From contig MNCI01003473.1 in the NCBI GenBank assembly GCA_015680685.1, positions 352,734-416,733 on the forward strand: a stretch of DNA of 64,000 bases. Reading direction: 5' to 3'. Both the position numbers and the translations under genes were made by a program. The DNA comes from Gnetum montanum (lineage: Eukaryota; Streptophyta; Gnetopsida; Gnetales; Gnetaceae). Of this stretch, positions 1 through 10,853 are shown in pieces. Each line of letters begins with the position of its first letter. The first letter of the stretch is position 1. The notes beneath the pieces were generated by a model. The model was not told the origin of the DNA. It did no database searches and was given only the letters and a program-made list of their open reading frames with translations.

Positions 1-1036
1 GTTTTTAAGCTCTTTTTTCCCAAGGCATTTTGCCATTTTCAAAAATGACAAACCCAAAATTCCCGGTTTAGCTATCAGGTGATATGGGGAGTGAATATAT
101 AAATTTTGATACAAGATTCAAAGAAAAGCTCCGCATCTATAGGTAAAAATAAAGTTCCCAGGGAGTAATATCTGAAAACAGGGCATCAAACATTTCCTTT
201 AGAACATCACAATTACCATGTATCCACCCAACGCAATATCTTGCTTACAAAAAATACAGTCCTCTTCTAGTATTCAACTGCATCGTGTAAGAGCTGCTAA
301 ATGCAATCTTTTAAAACCCTATAAACTTTCGAATTTCAAGCAAGATTTAAACCATTGTATTAATTGGAATATTATTGTAATCATATGGGGCTCAATACTT
401 TCTTTTGGTCGTTTAGAGTTGTCTTCTAACCAGTTAGATTTTTAAAAAGTGCATGCTGAAGAATTTATATGCCCGACAATTCATTCCAAATTGCAAGTTG
501 ATATGCAAATTCCATATGTATCACAAGGAGGGGAATCAATCAACTAGTTACCTGTTCAAAAAGATACTTGACTACATAGAGAGGACAACTGAGGCATTAA
601 AACATGCCAACCAGGAAAACCTAGAAAATCATTTGATTCTAAGGAAATCACCGTTTGGAAGGACCGGTAAATTTGCAACTACACTACTACCCATATGAAT
701 CAAAACATTCATTCATTTAAGAAACGAAAACAATCAGAAATAAAGAAAAACTATAACACCTTCGGCAAATGTTGCCCTTCAGCAAAATCCAAGATTCCGT
801 TTCATTGTTGAATTGAGTTTTCAAAATCAAAAGGAGAAAACACCGTCTGCATGAAATTAAACTAATTCAGCTTCTAAAGCAATGCAGAGAGAATGCTCAG
901 CAAAGCTACATAAATAGATCTTAACAATAAAACAAACATGAGCAAATTTCATTAATAACCCACAAAATGCCAGACAGTGAAACCCCATAATGATAAGAGA
1001 GAGAGAGAGAAATAAAAAAGAGGGGTGGGCAGTATA
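1..1036. other. Downstream flank of the complex I gene, no other gene seen
   Basis: AT-rich sequence containing the 3' untranslated region of the minus-strand gene that ends at 1037 and then intergenic DNA. The short open frames here (for example 218-445 and 453-698) show no recognisable motif or family resemblance. I see no canonical AATAAA poly(A) signal on the minus strand close to the stop codon. Confidence 0.5.
997..1011. repeat. (GA)n microsatellite
   Basis: A short uninterrupted GA run lies just downstream of the stop codon of the complex I gene, probably in its 3' UTR. Confidence 0.8.
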
Positions 1037-1577
1037 TCAGTTAATGAGACGCTTCTTCCTGTAATAAGCCACATCTTCATCATTGGGGAAGAGGCCCATG
1101 AGGCGACCAGCAGAGCTCTGATACGCATACATGAATCCTCCCATGAGCCCGATTATCCCTGCCGTTACCATTGAAGGACCTCTCATGTTGCAGTTCATTC
1201 CTGCGCCATAAATTGATTAGTTAATGTTATTAATGATGTTTTCAAAGTCAAATCGATCCAGAGGGTCTACGGACTTAAAAATTTCAGTTTCAGTTTCCTT
1301 AATAATAAACCCACATCAGATATCACAGAATGATTTTGATTGCTGAAATAGCAAATTAAATTAAATTCAATTCAATTCAACGCAATGCAGAAGGGCTGAG
1401 AGATGTTTGTTTTGAAATACCGGAGAGATAACCAACAGTGATGGAACCGCTGGTGAGAGTGGTCAACTTGAGGTAGTCGAGCAAGCTGAAATTGGCCACT
1501 GTTTTTCCCAAGGGCGGATTCTTGTCTATCACAGGATACTCTGGTTTTGCCAGATTTCCCAGATCGTCAGTGTCCAT
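1037..1577 (-). CDS. ESSS: NADH:ubiquinone oxidoreductase (complex I) ESSS-type subunit, two exons
   Basis: Exon 1 is 1577-1421 and exon 2 is 1200-1037, separated by a 220-nt GT-AG intron. Together they encode 106 residues ending in a TGA stop. The N-terminus (MDTDDLGNLAKPEYPVIDKN) and the C-terminal block GLMGGFMYAYQSSAGRLMGL followed by FPND match my recollection of the small plant proteins annotated as the ESSS subunit of mitochondrial complex I. That subunit is an accessory protein of the membrane arm in the inner mitochondrial membrane. Hydrophobic stretches at about residues 38-51 and 62-78 could be membrane segments. The splice falls after the first base of a Gly codon (TCC G|GA) and the frame is intact throughout, unlike everything else in the window. 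It is the only feature I would call a functional gene. The family call is from memory, and expression is not shown. Confidence 0.87.
1201..1420 (-). other. Intron of the ESSS-type gene
   Basis: On the minus strand it begins gtatttc directly after exon 1 and ends ggcgcag before exon 2. It is 220 nt long and phase 1, so splicing joins two halves of a Gly codon. Confidence 0.85.
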
Positions 1578-2084
1578 TTTTTTTCTTCTCTCCTTTTCTT
1601 ATAAACCTCCTGCTGCTGCTGCAACAAAAACACGAGATTGAGATTTAGATTGAGATTGAGCGTGAGCGTGGACCCTTCCCTTCTTCAAACCCTCCCTTCG
1701 CTCAGTTTCCACGCTTTGAATAATGGATCAGATTACCAACGATGGTAAAACAGATGCTTGACAGAATTTGCTTACCCAGTATTATCAACTAAAATAAAGC
1801 AGGCTCAGATATCAGGTTTAGCCAGATGCTTGCAATGAATGTACCGCATTTCAACTTTATGGAATAATTCGGATCTAGACTTCCAGCAAAATGAATAACA
1901 TCATAAAAATTCGTAATTTGTCATTTTTGTTTGTTTGTATTTTATTTAAAACAAATAATTATATACAATACCGTCAAACTGCCCTATAACTCGCCTTTGA
2001 ATTAACTAGACTATGGACCATGCTCTATGCAACCTTCATTTCAGTATTACTAAACTACTTTAATAATAGCAATAATTATGTTTG
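1578..2084 (-). promoter_or_regulatory. 5' UTR and presumed promoter region of the ESSS-type gene
   Basis: The sequence directly upstream of the start codon carries a short CAG/CTG run and, further out, a GA/CT-rich stretch (about 1630-1700 on the plus strand) typical of plant 5' leaders. I cannot place a transcription start or a convincing TATA box. From about 1760 onward the sequence is plain AT-rich intergenic DNA. Confidence 0.4.
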
Positions 2085-2222
2085 TTCTTGGAACCTAAAA
2101 TAAGTGAAACATACAAGATTTATAAAAGTTTTAACTCAATGCTACCTAGTAGAATTGAACCTATAACCTAGGGTTACCAAGCCAAGCCAAGCCAAGACTC
2201 GTATCACTAAGCTAACACCTCA
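2085..2222 (-). mobile_element. tRNA-derived SINE copy
   Basis: Read on the minus strand, there is a pol III A-box-like segment (tagcttagtgat, 2213-2202) and a B box (ggttcaattct, 2161-2151). A tail (ttttataaatcttg then atgtttcacttatttt) recurs at 38820-38860. Three gccaa units (2180-2195) sit where the anticodon arm of the parent tRNA would be. The shared order of A box, B box and 3' tail with copies at 4838 and 38755 supports a SINE family. The element ends are estimated. Confidence 0.6.
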
Positions 2223-2370
2223 TTATTATGTCCCCTAGAGCAATCATCATTTGCATCCAAACATCTAACCTGATTATCTACCAGGTAGTCTATACATACA
2301 TAGAAACTATGCATTATTAACCAATGGGGTATTAATTTTTGTCACTATTGCATGTATAGCTTTGAAAATG

Positions 2371-2398
2371 AGTCTTGCTACTAAGCTAAAGCCTCATT
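2371..2398 (-). mobile_element. 5' fragment of the same SINE family
   Basis: On the minus strand, aatgaggctttagcttagta then gcaagact repeats the A-box end of the copy at 2222-2190. The B box and tail are absent, so this is a short truncated copy. Confidence 0.4.
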
Positions 2399-2884
2399 GT
2401 TCTATTTATTTATTTTATTATTATCATTACATAAACCTAAATTTAAAAAAAAAGCATTTTTTAATGCAATTTGCTTGAAAGGTCAAGTTAGTGGCTCAAT
2501 GATTAGTAAGGCAAAAATCCAACGTTTGATTTCCACCATGCTCTAACCACAAAAATAAAAATGGTCAAAAGGCTTTAAAAATGTAATTAATATGAATCAT
2601 TGAAATAGCTCATTCAAATTGAATATGTAACTCGTACAATAAAAAGAAATTTGCTAAATAGATTCCAAAATGGCAAATGTGCAATAAAAACATCTAAGAC
2701 TAACTCCTTGCTTTTGCTAGTGGAAGCATAAATCAAGCCTACATTGTTTGTCAAAACTTTATATAAGTTCAAAGGTATGCTTGATATCTTAATATGTTAT
2801 CATAATGGTTAAAATAATACATTGCTCCTAAAACTATCTAAGGTTGGCAATGGAATAAGGTTCCTCTAAGCTTACTATTGTAGA
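2399..2884. other. AT-rich intergenic DNA with one tRNA-like trace
   Basis: No gene is visible. The stretch around 2485-2545 (ggctcaatgattagtaaggc, then gtttgatttcc) has the spacing of pol III A and B boxes and may be a further, very degraded SINE. Confidence 0.3.
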
Positions 2885-3320
2885 AATTTCAACTTTTTAG
2901 AGTCGATTTGAGCCACCATGAGTTGCAGGGAGGTCGTGGTCTACAATGCCATAAGTTGTGGTCTTTGACTACAAGTCATGGTGACTGGCCATGGGTTGTG
3001 GTTAAGTTATGTTGCTATACCATGAGCCCACCACATGTTGTGGTCTGATAGAACAAAGAGGAAATGAACTCTATGAATACCATAAGCTAGCCACAAGTTG
3101 TGGTCAGCCTATGGTGAACATTTTAGCCTATATGATACTTCCTTGTACCTGAAATTTGACCCACAAGTGGACCATGAGTTGTGGAACTATTAAAAAACAA
3201 ACCACAAGTTGTGATCTACAATACCACGAGTTCTAGTAAGGTCATAATCTTCTAAAACTATTGTTGTGTTTACCATGAGTCATGGTGAACTCATGGTGAA
3301 GTTGTGGCCCCATAGAAAAG
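2885..3320. repeat. Degenerate array of ccatgagttgtgg-like motifs
   Basis: About 430 nt contain a dozen or more irregularly spaced variants of ccatgagttgtggt, ccacaagttgtggtc and the related ctcatggtgaa. Several are in both orientations, since ccac...gtgg is partly self-complementary. There is no open frame. It could be a decayed minisatellite or part of an old LTR. Confidence 0.6.
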
Positions 3321-4837
3321 AGCAAATGATGCCAAAACAAAATTTTGAAGACAATATAAGCAAATTTGGGAATCAAAACTTGGAAAGAAAGGCTAGGAAC
3401 ATGTTCTATAGCCTCCAAACATGATGAGGCAAGCTTGAATTAGATCATAAACATGAATTGAACCTTGAATATACCTTATATGTGCAAAATGCACAAAACC
3501 ACTATAAACATGCATGAACTATAAAATCCATACTATTCATATGCTTTTAAAACCATGGAACAGACATCAGAAAAGACTCTTACAATCTTAAGAAGCTTGA
3601 AACAAACACATGCAAAGAGAGTTATGTGCTTTTACATCAAATTAGTATGAAAGGGCTAGAACCCATGATCATGAACATAATATAAGAGAGAAATTTGCTT
3701 GAACCTATAAATGGGGAGTGGACCCCTTGAACTAAAGCACAAAATCACTTCTAAATTCTTCAAATCTTTACTAGAAACATGAAAAAACATACCTTTAACT
3801 TTATAAACTTGAGAGAACTTGAAATTGAAATATGCATGTAAGAAACATGTCAGAATGCATAAATTGTGGCGATTATAAAAGAAAAGCTTGCAAGAACTTG
3901 AGAGAAGAACCCATGAAAGGGGATTTACTCCTCAAATTGAGAGAGTCACGTTGTAAGAATGCTAGAAAAGAGAAAGGGAAAAGCTATGATAGCTTTCCCA
4001 AGCATATAAAACTTGCACAAGAACACTCAAGAATTGAAGAGGTTTTATTCACATTAACTCAAAATGAAAGGCAAGTTATAATGAAAGGGAACCACCCATA
4101 TTTATACTTTTTTGTAGAAGATTTTGCCTCTTAGAGCATGGGCCACACATGAAGGCTCTTGGTCCCTCCTTGTTCTTTTTAGCAATTTGCTCAATCCCTA
4201 ACCATTTGAAACCCTTTTTCTTCAAACAAATACACTTATATCTCCTAATACATCAATGTAAACACACCAACATGAAAAACAAAGACTACCACTACTTCCT
4301 AATATGCTCAACATCAAAGGAAATATGGATGAAGGATTTAGAATGCACTCATTTACACTATTTCTATAAAAAACTTAGACAATAATAATATGGACATAGT
4401 GGTGCTTTAAATACAACTCAAAATTGAATGCTACATATTTCTTACAAAGCAATAAGCTCATTAGTTTAGTTGTACTTTCATGGAAATAACCTTTTCTTGT
4501 CAAACTAGATATTAATGCAATCTTTCCTTTCCCATTTCAAAGTTAAAGTCATGAACAACTTGACAAACTTGATACCTATGTGCATGGTTTTTTACAATCC
4601 ATGTGATGCCTATGCCATTATCCCATATAATACCATGCATACCATTCACTTAATTTTTACATCCATGAATGAAATATAGCAATCCATAGCATGACGTCAT
4701 TACATGTAGTGCATGTTTTAACTTAACTTATTTTTACATTCTTTCTATTGAAAGAAAGTAAAATATAATCTACTTTGTAATGTTTTGATAGTTTGTAATG
4801 TTGCATCATTATAAACTTTATTTTATACCATACCGTA
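3321..4837. other. No gene; possible decayed LTR on the minus strand
   Basis: The 100-residue open frame at 3832-4134 has no recognisable domain and appears fortuitous. Read on the minus strand, about 4400-3700 looks like LTR or promoter sequence with a TATA-like motif, but I found no partner LTR or TSD. Confidence 0.3.
4098..4108 (-). promoter_or_regulatory. TATA-box-like motif
   Basis: The minus strand reads gtataaatatg in a context resembling an LTR promoter. No transcript evidence is available, and a chance match in AT-rich DNA is possible. Confidence 0.3.
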
Positions 4838-4985
4838 AGTTATTAGTTTAGTGGTAAGACTCTTGACTTAAAAGCTCCAAGTCATGGGTTCAATTCAAGT
4901 GAGCAATGCTAAGTTATACAGTTCTAATTGCACTATATATCTTGGGGTGTACCTATAGTACTAAGGGAGGTAGGTGTCAAAACCC
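4838..4985 (+). mobile_element. tRNA-derived SINE, left member of a tail-to-tail pair
   Basis: A box tagtttagtggta (4844-4856) and B box gggttcaattc (4887-4897) are well preserved at pol III spacing. They are followed by a body containing cttggggtgtacct, which is also seen in the other copies. It is the best-preserved internal promoter of the family in this window. Confidence 0.65.
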
Positions 4986-5108
4986 AAAATAATTGAAACA
5001 TAGATACACCCCAAGCTATATAGTTCACATAGAACTTTATAGCTTAGCATTGCCCCCTAGAATTGACTTGGAGTTTCTAAATCATTAGGCTATATCATCA
5101 TTGTTATG
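4986..5108 (-). mobile_element. tRNA-derived SINE, right member of the tail-to-tail pair
   Basis: On the minus strand it repeats the left copy from the anticodon region (gaaactccaagtc) through cttggggtgta to the tail (caattattttgggttttgac). The two copies meet tail to tail and could form a long hairpin. The B box is damaged (gtcaattctag). Confidence 0.6.
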
Positions 5109-5224
5109 TAACTATATTACAATTATTTTAGGGTTCCAACAACTACCTCCCCTTCCCCTCCCCTCCACCCTTAAAAAAAAAACACTTTTCCATACCATAT
5201 AATATGAAGTCATGAACGTAAAAT

Positions 5225-5884
5225 ATAATATGATTTTTACTATTTTGTGGGTTGTTGAAATGCCCAAAAAAAAACATCTCAAAATCAATTCATTAAAAAA
5301 AATAACAAGTTACATCAAGGACATTAAAATACCTAAAGGTGTTTGGACTCCTAATTAACAACATAAAACAATTATAACAAATTGAGATTATTGCTTTTAA
5401 ACTAACACTAATAGCAAAGCTAAAATAACAAAACTCTCCATCAATGTTGTGGCTTTTAGATAACATCAATAGTGAATCCAAAATACCAAAACTCTCTACC
5501 AATAATTCAATAGCAAGAGATGAATGTAATGTGTTACATGCTCAAAGAGGATTAGCTTATAGACTACACTAAATAAAGGTAACATCTTCTTAAAAAAATA
5601 GAGTATCTTAATCATTTAACCATTGTAAAACAAGAACATATGTATTTCTAACCCAAGGTGTTAAAGCTAAAAAGAAAGACAAATTGTAAAAAAAAAAAAT
5701 AGTATTAGTTGAAAGAGAAACTTGATAATTGGTAAACAAATACTCATTTCATTTCTTTAAAATAAGGAGAAGAAATTTAGAAATTTTTAAACCTTCTACA
5801 AGACTCAAGATGATAGCAAAGATACAATTAATAAGGATAGGAGGCACTGAGAACATAGAAAATGCTTATTTGAACAAAAGAGCT
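5225..5884 (-). pseudogene. LINE piece 3: C-terminal end and 3' region of L1-type ORF2 (tentative)
   Basis: If the Copia element at 5885-12138 is removed, the minus-strand frame of the LINE zf-RVT region at 12144 upward continues here, with a single stop, for about 42 more codons (to about 5760). The minus strand then runs through a T-rich 3' region ending tttttaatgaattgatttt (about 5285), which resembles 3' ends of plant L1 elements. A poly(A) tail and the outer TSD were not found. Assignment rests mainly on the frame continuity and the flanking gagct/gagcc duplication. Confidence 0.45.
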
Positions 5885-6690
5885 TGTTGACCTTTTAGTA
5901 TGTCAAAACCTTAAGAAAAATGGAGAACATAGAATGGTTTGTGGAGTGTGATGTTTTTTTAGGGCATGAAGAAGAGCTCAAGACTTGACATTTACAAATA
6001 TATGTCAAAGTGAAGACCACAAGGACTTGCTAGACATGAATGAAGACTCAAGGAATGAGAGCTACAATGAGATGTCAAAGTGAAGACTACAAGGACTCAA
6101 GAGAGTCTAGACAAGGACTTCACTAGAAAAGTGGAAGAAAGGGCAAAGAAAATTACTATAGTGAAATGAAGATGTTTCAAGAATTTGGAAAAAGAAAAAT
6201 CAATGAAAGGAATCTTTGAGAACTAAGTTCAAAGCTAAGAAAACGTCTCCCAGAAGCAGAAGACGTCTTGGTCAAAAGTGCAGAAGAACAGAGAAGATGT
6301 CTTGCTAAAATAGTAGATGTCTCTTGTCTAGGGAAGATGTTTACATGAAGATGTCTCATCAAAAACATCTCCACTAGCCATTAGATAGCCATTGCATGAA
6401 TTTCAAGGTGATTTTAGAAACTTCAAGGCTATAAGAAGACTTCATTCTCTTGGGCATTGAGCTAGTTTTTGGTGCAAGCAAGTGTCAACATCAAGCAATC
6501 ATTGTGTACATCATTCTATTGTATTTGTGTACCTCATTGTACTATCTTATGTACGATAGTAGTGATCAATTGTGTTGTACCTCAATGTACAAGGACCAGC
6601 AAATTAGTTGCATCCTTTCCTTGTAAATTTTGTTTTTATTTCTAGTTGCCCTATTGGGGTTGATGTGCTTCTTGTGAAAAGGTATCATGC
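5885..6690 (+). repeat. Copia 5' LTR, 3'-truncated
   Basis: It aligns with 10854-11768 over its whole length, including the shared opening (atgtcaaaacctta) and the block ctattggggttgatgtgctt. The last roughly 350 nt present in the 3' LTR are missing, and gag coding begins at once. It contains several agacgtct and agatgtct octamers. Confidence 0.8.
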
Positions 6691-8160
6691 ATGACTCAAA
6701 AGCTAAAAATTGTTTATATTGTGCTTTGAACAAATATGAATTTAATAGAGTAGTTGGATGTAAAATGGCCAAAGAAATTTGGGAAACATCAGAAGCTATG
6801 TATGAGGGAACTTCAATAGTTAAGCAATCTAAATTGTTAGTCTTACAAAGTGAGTATGACAAGCTTAAAATCAGAGAAGGAGAAAAAAATAAAAGATTAT
6901 TTTTCTAGAGCAAATGATCTTGTTGTGGCTATTAGAGAAATGGATAACGATTTGCTAAAGAGTGATGTCATAATAAAGATGATTAGAACTTTACAACCAG
7001 AATTTAGATCAAAGGTGACTACAATGGAAGAAATTAGGGATTCTTTAGAACTTAAATTTGAAGAGCTTCAAAGTTCTCTCATTGCTTATGAAATGAATCT
7101 CACAAGTGAAGGGGCAATTCAAGGAAAACCCGTTGCTCTAAAAACAACTTCAAAGGAGAAAGAACCTGCAGATGAGGACAATGAAGAGGAGATATCCCTT
7201 CTCTCAAGAAAGCTACAAAGAGATATAGCAAAGAGGGGTAAGAGCTTCAATCAATAGAGATCAAATCCATTCAAAGATAAAGAGAGAGGTAAAAAATTTT
7301 CAACTTCTACTTTTGGTTCTTCTTCTATAGAATGTTGGGTCTATGGTGGAAGAGGCCATATGACCTCTGGATTTCCTAGTAATGATAGGTTACAACAAAA
7401 GAATAGATCAAAAGAAGAGATGAAAAAGACCAACTTCTACACATGTTGGGATGATGAGGAGCAAATTGAAGAAGAGGTAAAGGATGATAACAAAAATTCA
7501 CATCTCATCTGTATGGCACTCAAAAATGATGATGATGACACCTTAGATAATAAACTCAATGAGGAAGAAAGGTTTGATTTTTTATGTAATGAGTTGTTAT
7601 CTTTTCAAAATCTCTACAATAAGTTGAATAAGCAAGTTAAAACAAAGGATCAAGAAATCTCTTTATCAAATTCAACAATTTCTAATCTTACCAAAGAACT
7701 CTCAGACCTAAGGGCTAAGAATGAAAAGCTAACCTTGTCTTATGAGTAGGCTAAACTAGAAATTGTAGATGTCAAACTTGTGAACAAAAGGCTAGCGATA
7801 GGAAAAAAATCACTTCGGATGGTATTAGGACAAGGAAAAAGTTCACATGATAAGAGTGGGATAGGATTCTATACAAAAGATGAATCACCTATGTCAATCC
7901 CATCTTAATCGAATGTTAGTCCAAAGAACAATGCCACCACATCCCAATCAAAAGAAGCTTCCATCCATAAAACTAATCCTCAAAGGTTTGATCGTTCTAA
8001 TCATTCTTACTATAATAGGAGGATTAGATGCTATTATCATCATAAATTTGGGCATAAAATGGGAATGCAATTTAAAATTTTTTCATATGAATAGCTGGTT
8101 GTATCATAAGACTCATTGGTCTTACCAAAATGTACCAAGAAAGGAATTTATGCAGGATGA
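6690..8160 (+). pseudogene. Copia gag polyprotein remnant (UBN2-type)
   Basis: Gag packages element RNA into virus-like particles. The remnant opens inside the gag domain with residues matching plant Copia gag (KAKNCLYCALNKYEFNRV, then AKEIW and EYDKLKIREGE). It shifts frame in the A-run near 6885 and continues (DYFSRANDLV, SLELKFEELQSSLIAYEMNL) to a TAG at 7255. It resumes with a zinc-knuckle relic (CWVYGGRGHM, two Cys lost), an acidic stretch, a coiled coil (7560-7740), a KSGIGF box and a second knuckle relic (CYYHHKFGHKM). This order is typical of Sirevirus/Tnt-like gag. The first hundred or so residues are missing because of the LTR-gag deletion. It is not functional. Confidence 0.8.
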
Positions 8161-8464
8161 TAGAAGGAATTGAACAACTCAAAAGAACAAGTGAAGAAAG
8201 AATGGATAATCAAGAGGAAGAAATAGGGGAATGAAGAGACTCTATCCAAAAAATTCCTAATATGGAGCCAAGCCTTAGAGATAGAGGAAGTTTGTGCAAA
8301 ATGAAAAACCTTGAAAAAGGAATCTCATTTTCTAGCACTATAAGCACCTCCATTCTCTTCAACAAGAAAAGGTAAGTAGAGGTTAGCTTTCTTTTAATAA
8401 TGTATACTTTATAAGACTATAGTCCTTGGCAGCCTTTCCCAAACCCTATCCTATTGAGCCTCAT

Positions 8465-8660
8465 CAAAGGAGACATCTTCCTGAAGATGTCTACTAGGAG
8501 ACATTTACTCTTAACAAGAGACGTCTACATGAAGACATCTACCTAAAACATGAGATGTCTAATTGTCATCTCCTACAGCATAGTAGAGACGTCTATTGTA
8601 GAAAGAAGAACTCTACCTTGATTTTTAATCATAGAGGAGATGTTTATCTTCTAGTAGAGG
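8465..8660. repeat. Cluster of agacgtct-type palindromic octamers inside the Copia element
   Basis: About ten copies of agacgtct and its one-transition derivatives agatgtct, agacatct and related forms lie within 200 nt, in non-coding sequence where pol would be expected. The same octamers recur in both LTRs. They read as an ancestral CpG-containing palindrome array partly deaminated. Confidence 0.6.
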
Positions 8661-8984
8661 TATCTTCTTTCTCATCAAAATGCCCTCCTTCAGCACCACT
8701 ATAAAAGTTAAAACCCTCATTGTTTGTCTTGTTCTTCAAAGATGATCCTACAGAGATGACTAAGGCTCCACAAGTGATAGCAATTTGAGTAGTAATGACC
8801 CACAAGAAGGTTGGAACATTCAGGCTACCACCAAAGAAGAGATCTAGAGGGAGTTCTAGTAGCACACCAAGCTCCTACATGCTACAATCCAAAAGTACCA
8901 GCACCCAGCACTGATTTGAGGTAACTTGAACCGTGAGCATCATCTTTGAGTGTTCCTTAGCTTTTTCTTTACATAGGAAGCAAA

Positions 8985-10140
8985 ATTTGATAGAATATTT
9001 TAAAGTGTTAAACTAGAGAGATTTCATTACAATGAATTTCTTAGTTCCATAAGTGTTAATTAGATATTTTTATTACAATATTTTGATTTCCAATATTGTT
9101 GCTGAGACATTCACATCCATGGTTAGAGGTCTTGTCATTGAGGTGTCTCCACAAGTTGTGAATGCACTCCTTGGGATTTCCAATGTAGATGTTTTCCAAG
9201 TGATCATTGATACTATGAATGATATTTATACAAATGGTATAATTCTTGTGAGTCATGATGAATTTTGTAATGCTTTGTGTGGAGAAACCATGTCTTTTGA
9301 TAAAGGAAAAATTAATAGAAACAGAATGTCTCTTGATGCTTCCACTTTGTTCCTTATTGTGCTATATAGCATTATTGTAGAAGGGGGAAGCTATAGTTAT
9401 TTGTTGCCACCCCAAGCTTTTGTTCTCTACTACCTTCTTATAGGATAGCTACTAGATTTGGGGCATACTCTCTACCAGGACGTGCTGAGTTTGTATGCCA
9501 AGGAGAAAATCCTTAGGCATCCTTATCTCTTTAGTTGATTGATTCATTAGAGGGGTGTACTTATTCCTGAGATGCCTTTGTTCAAAGGCAAGTGGAGCCT
9601 CAATGAGTTGTTGAAAAGAGGAGTCTTTCTCATGCAAAAGCATAAGGACCAAGTACCAAGCCATCTCATGCAAAAGCATCAGGACCAAGTACCAAGCCAC
9701 CTTCATCAGAAAAGAATAAGAAAGTAGCATCATCCTCTAGGGCCTCTCCTTTGTTAAGTAGGTCCAAATCTACTAGAGCACATCTTAGATCATCCCTGAA
9801 GAAGCTTCTTCAACTATTTTCTCATAGTATCAGGATGCTTGGGAGGAATCTATCTTACTTTTGTAAGAGAATGGATGCTATTAGCATCCCTCTTCCTCTA
9901 GATGGATAGTAGTTTGTGGAAGTCACTACTTATCCTTTCATTGATAGTGAGGAGGACATTCCTACTTTACCAAGGCACTCTATAGTAGCTGGACCTTCCC
10001 ATGCTTATGACTCTAGGATGGAGTTCAATTTTGAGCCTAATGCACCATCAGCTCATGTCCAGGGGGAGCCTCATGTTCCCACACAACCTAAGCATCAGGT
10101 TCCATCTTTAGGTGATTCTTCTAGATCCTTTAAGTAGTAG
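8985..10140 (+). pseudogene. Extra ORF of the Copia element, resembling plant transposon-protein (PF20167-like) domain
   Basis: An open stretch at 9053-9448 (131 codons) resembles the 'putative plant transposon protein' domain: an RYFYYNI start, then VRGLVIEVSPQVVNALLGI, then a hydrophobic end QAFVLYYLLIG. It is followed by broken frames with a low-complexity Ser/Lys/Pro-rich region and two copies of a segment reading SHAKA.GPSTKP (about 9625-9690). It sits after the missing pol, where Sireviruses can carry an env-like gene. The function is unknown and the family match is from memory. A Copia-derived ORF of another kind is possible. Confidence 0.45.
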
Positions 10141-10838
10141 GCCATGGAGAGTACTTTTGGGACCACATCCCAATGGGTGCATATTGATTTTACTTATCAG
10201 AGAAAGGGAGATTTTTCATCTTCCTAGTAGGCTCTAGCTTAGCTTGATGCACCAGCTTCATCTTGGTTTCAAGTGAAGCTTCATTTTTAGAGTGGCCATG
10301 TTTAGCAAATAGAGTCTTTAAATGATGATGAGCAACATTTCACTAGCTCTAGCACTAGCAGCAATGATGATAACGAGGAGACTTAAGACTCATCCAAAGT
10401 AGTAGTTGATTTAGAGTCTAATGATGTCACTAGGGTTAGTGATTAGGATCCTCAGGTGTTCTTTCTCTTTCTCTCTCCTTTTTTTTGATGTCCAAAAAGG
10501 GAAAGAAATTTGGAGATGTTCACATATGTGATTTTTATATATGATGCAGCTATTGTATGGATAGTTGTATGGACAAATGAGGATGGTTTATGATCTAGAC
10601 TTAGGGTGTTCATTTCGGTTATCTCTGTCTGGTGCACTTCTTAGAGATAGGTTTTACTTTTGCATCGTATCATATTCGATTTTATCATCCTTCCCTATGC
10701 CTTTGAACCTCATTGAACCTTAGAGATTTTATCCTAGTCCCTAGCTACCATTGGAATTTATATGTCTTGACATTTTAATATTATTATCAGTATTTATTGG
10801 TTTATCTTCTTACCCATTTTTTAAGTTTTGAACATCAC

Positions 10839-10853
10839 CAAAAAGGGGAAGAT
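10839..10853 (+). other. Copia polypurine tract
   Basis: The sequence caaaaaggggaagat immediately precedes the 3' LTR. This position and composition are expected for the primer of plus-strand DNA synthesis in Copia elements. Confidence 0.75.

Noticed and set aside
218-698. Two short plus-strand frames downstream of the complex I gene
   Set aside because: No motif, no start context and no support beyond being open; likely chance frames in the 3' flank.
3832-4134. 100-residue plus-strand open frame
   Set aside because: No recognisable domain and Lys/Glu-rich through base composition. The region reads better as possible LTR sequence on the other strand.
4838-5108. Functional tRNA gene
   Set aside because: A and B boxes are present but the acceptor and anticodon stems do not pair, and the sequence recurs as a dispersed family, so it is a SINE.
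8644-8865. Minus-strand hydrophobic frame inside the Copia element
   Set aside because: It lies opposite the Copia direction, has no homology I recognise, and overlaps the palindrome-rich spacer.
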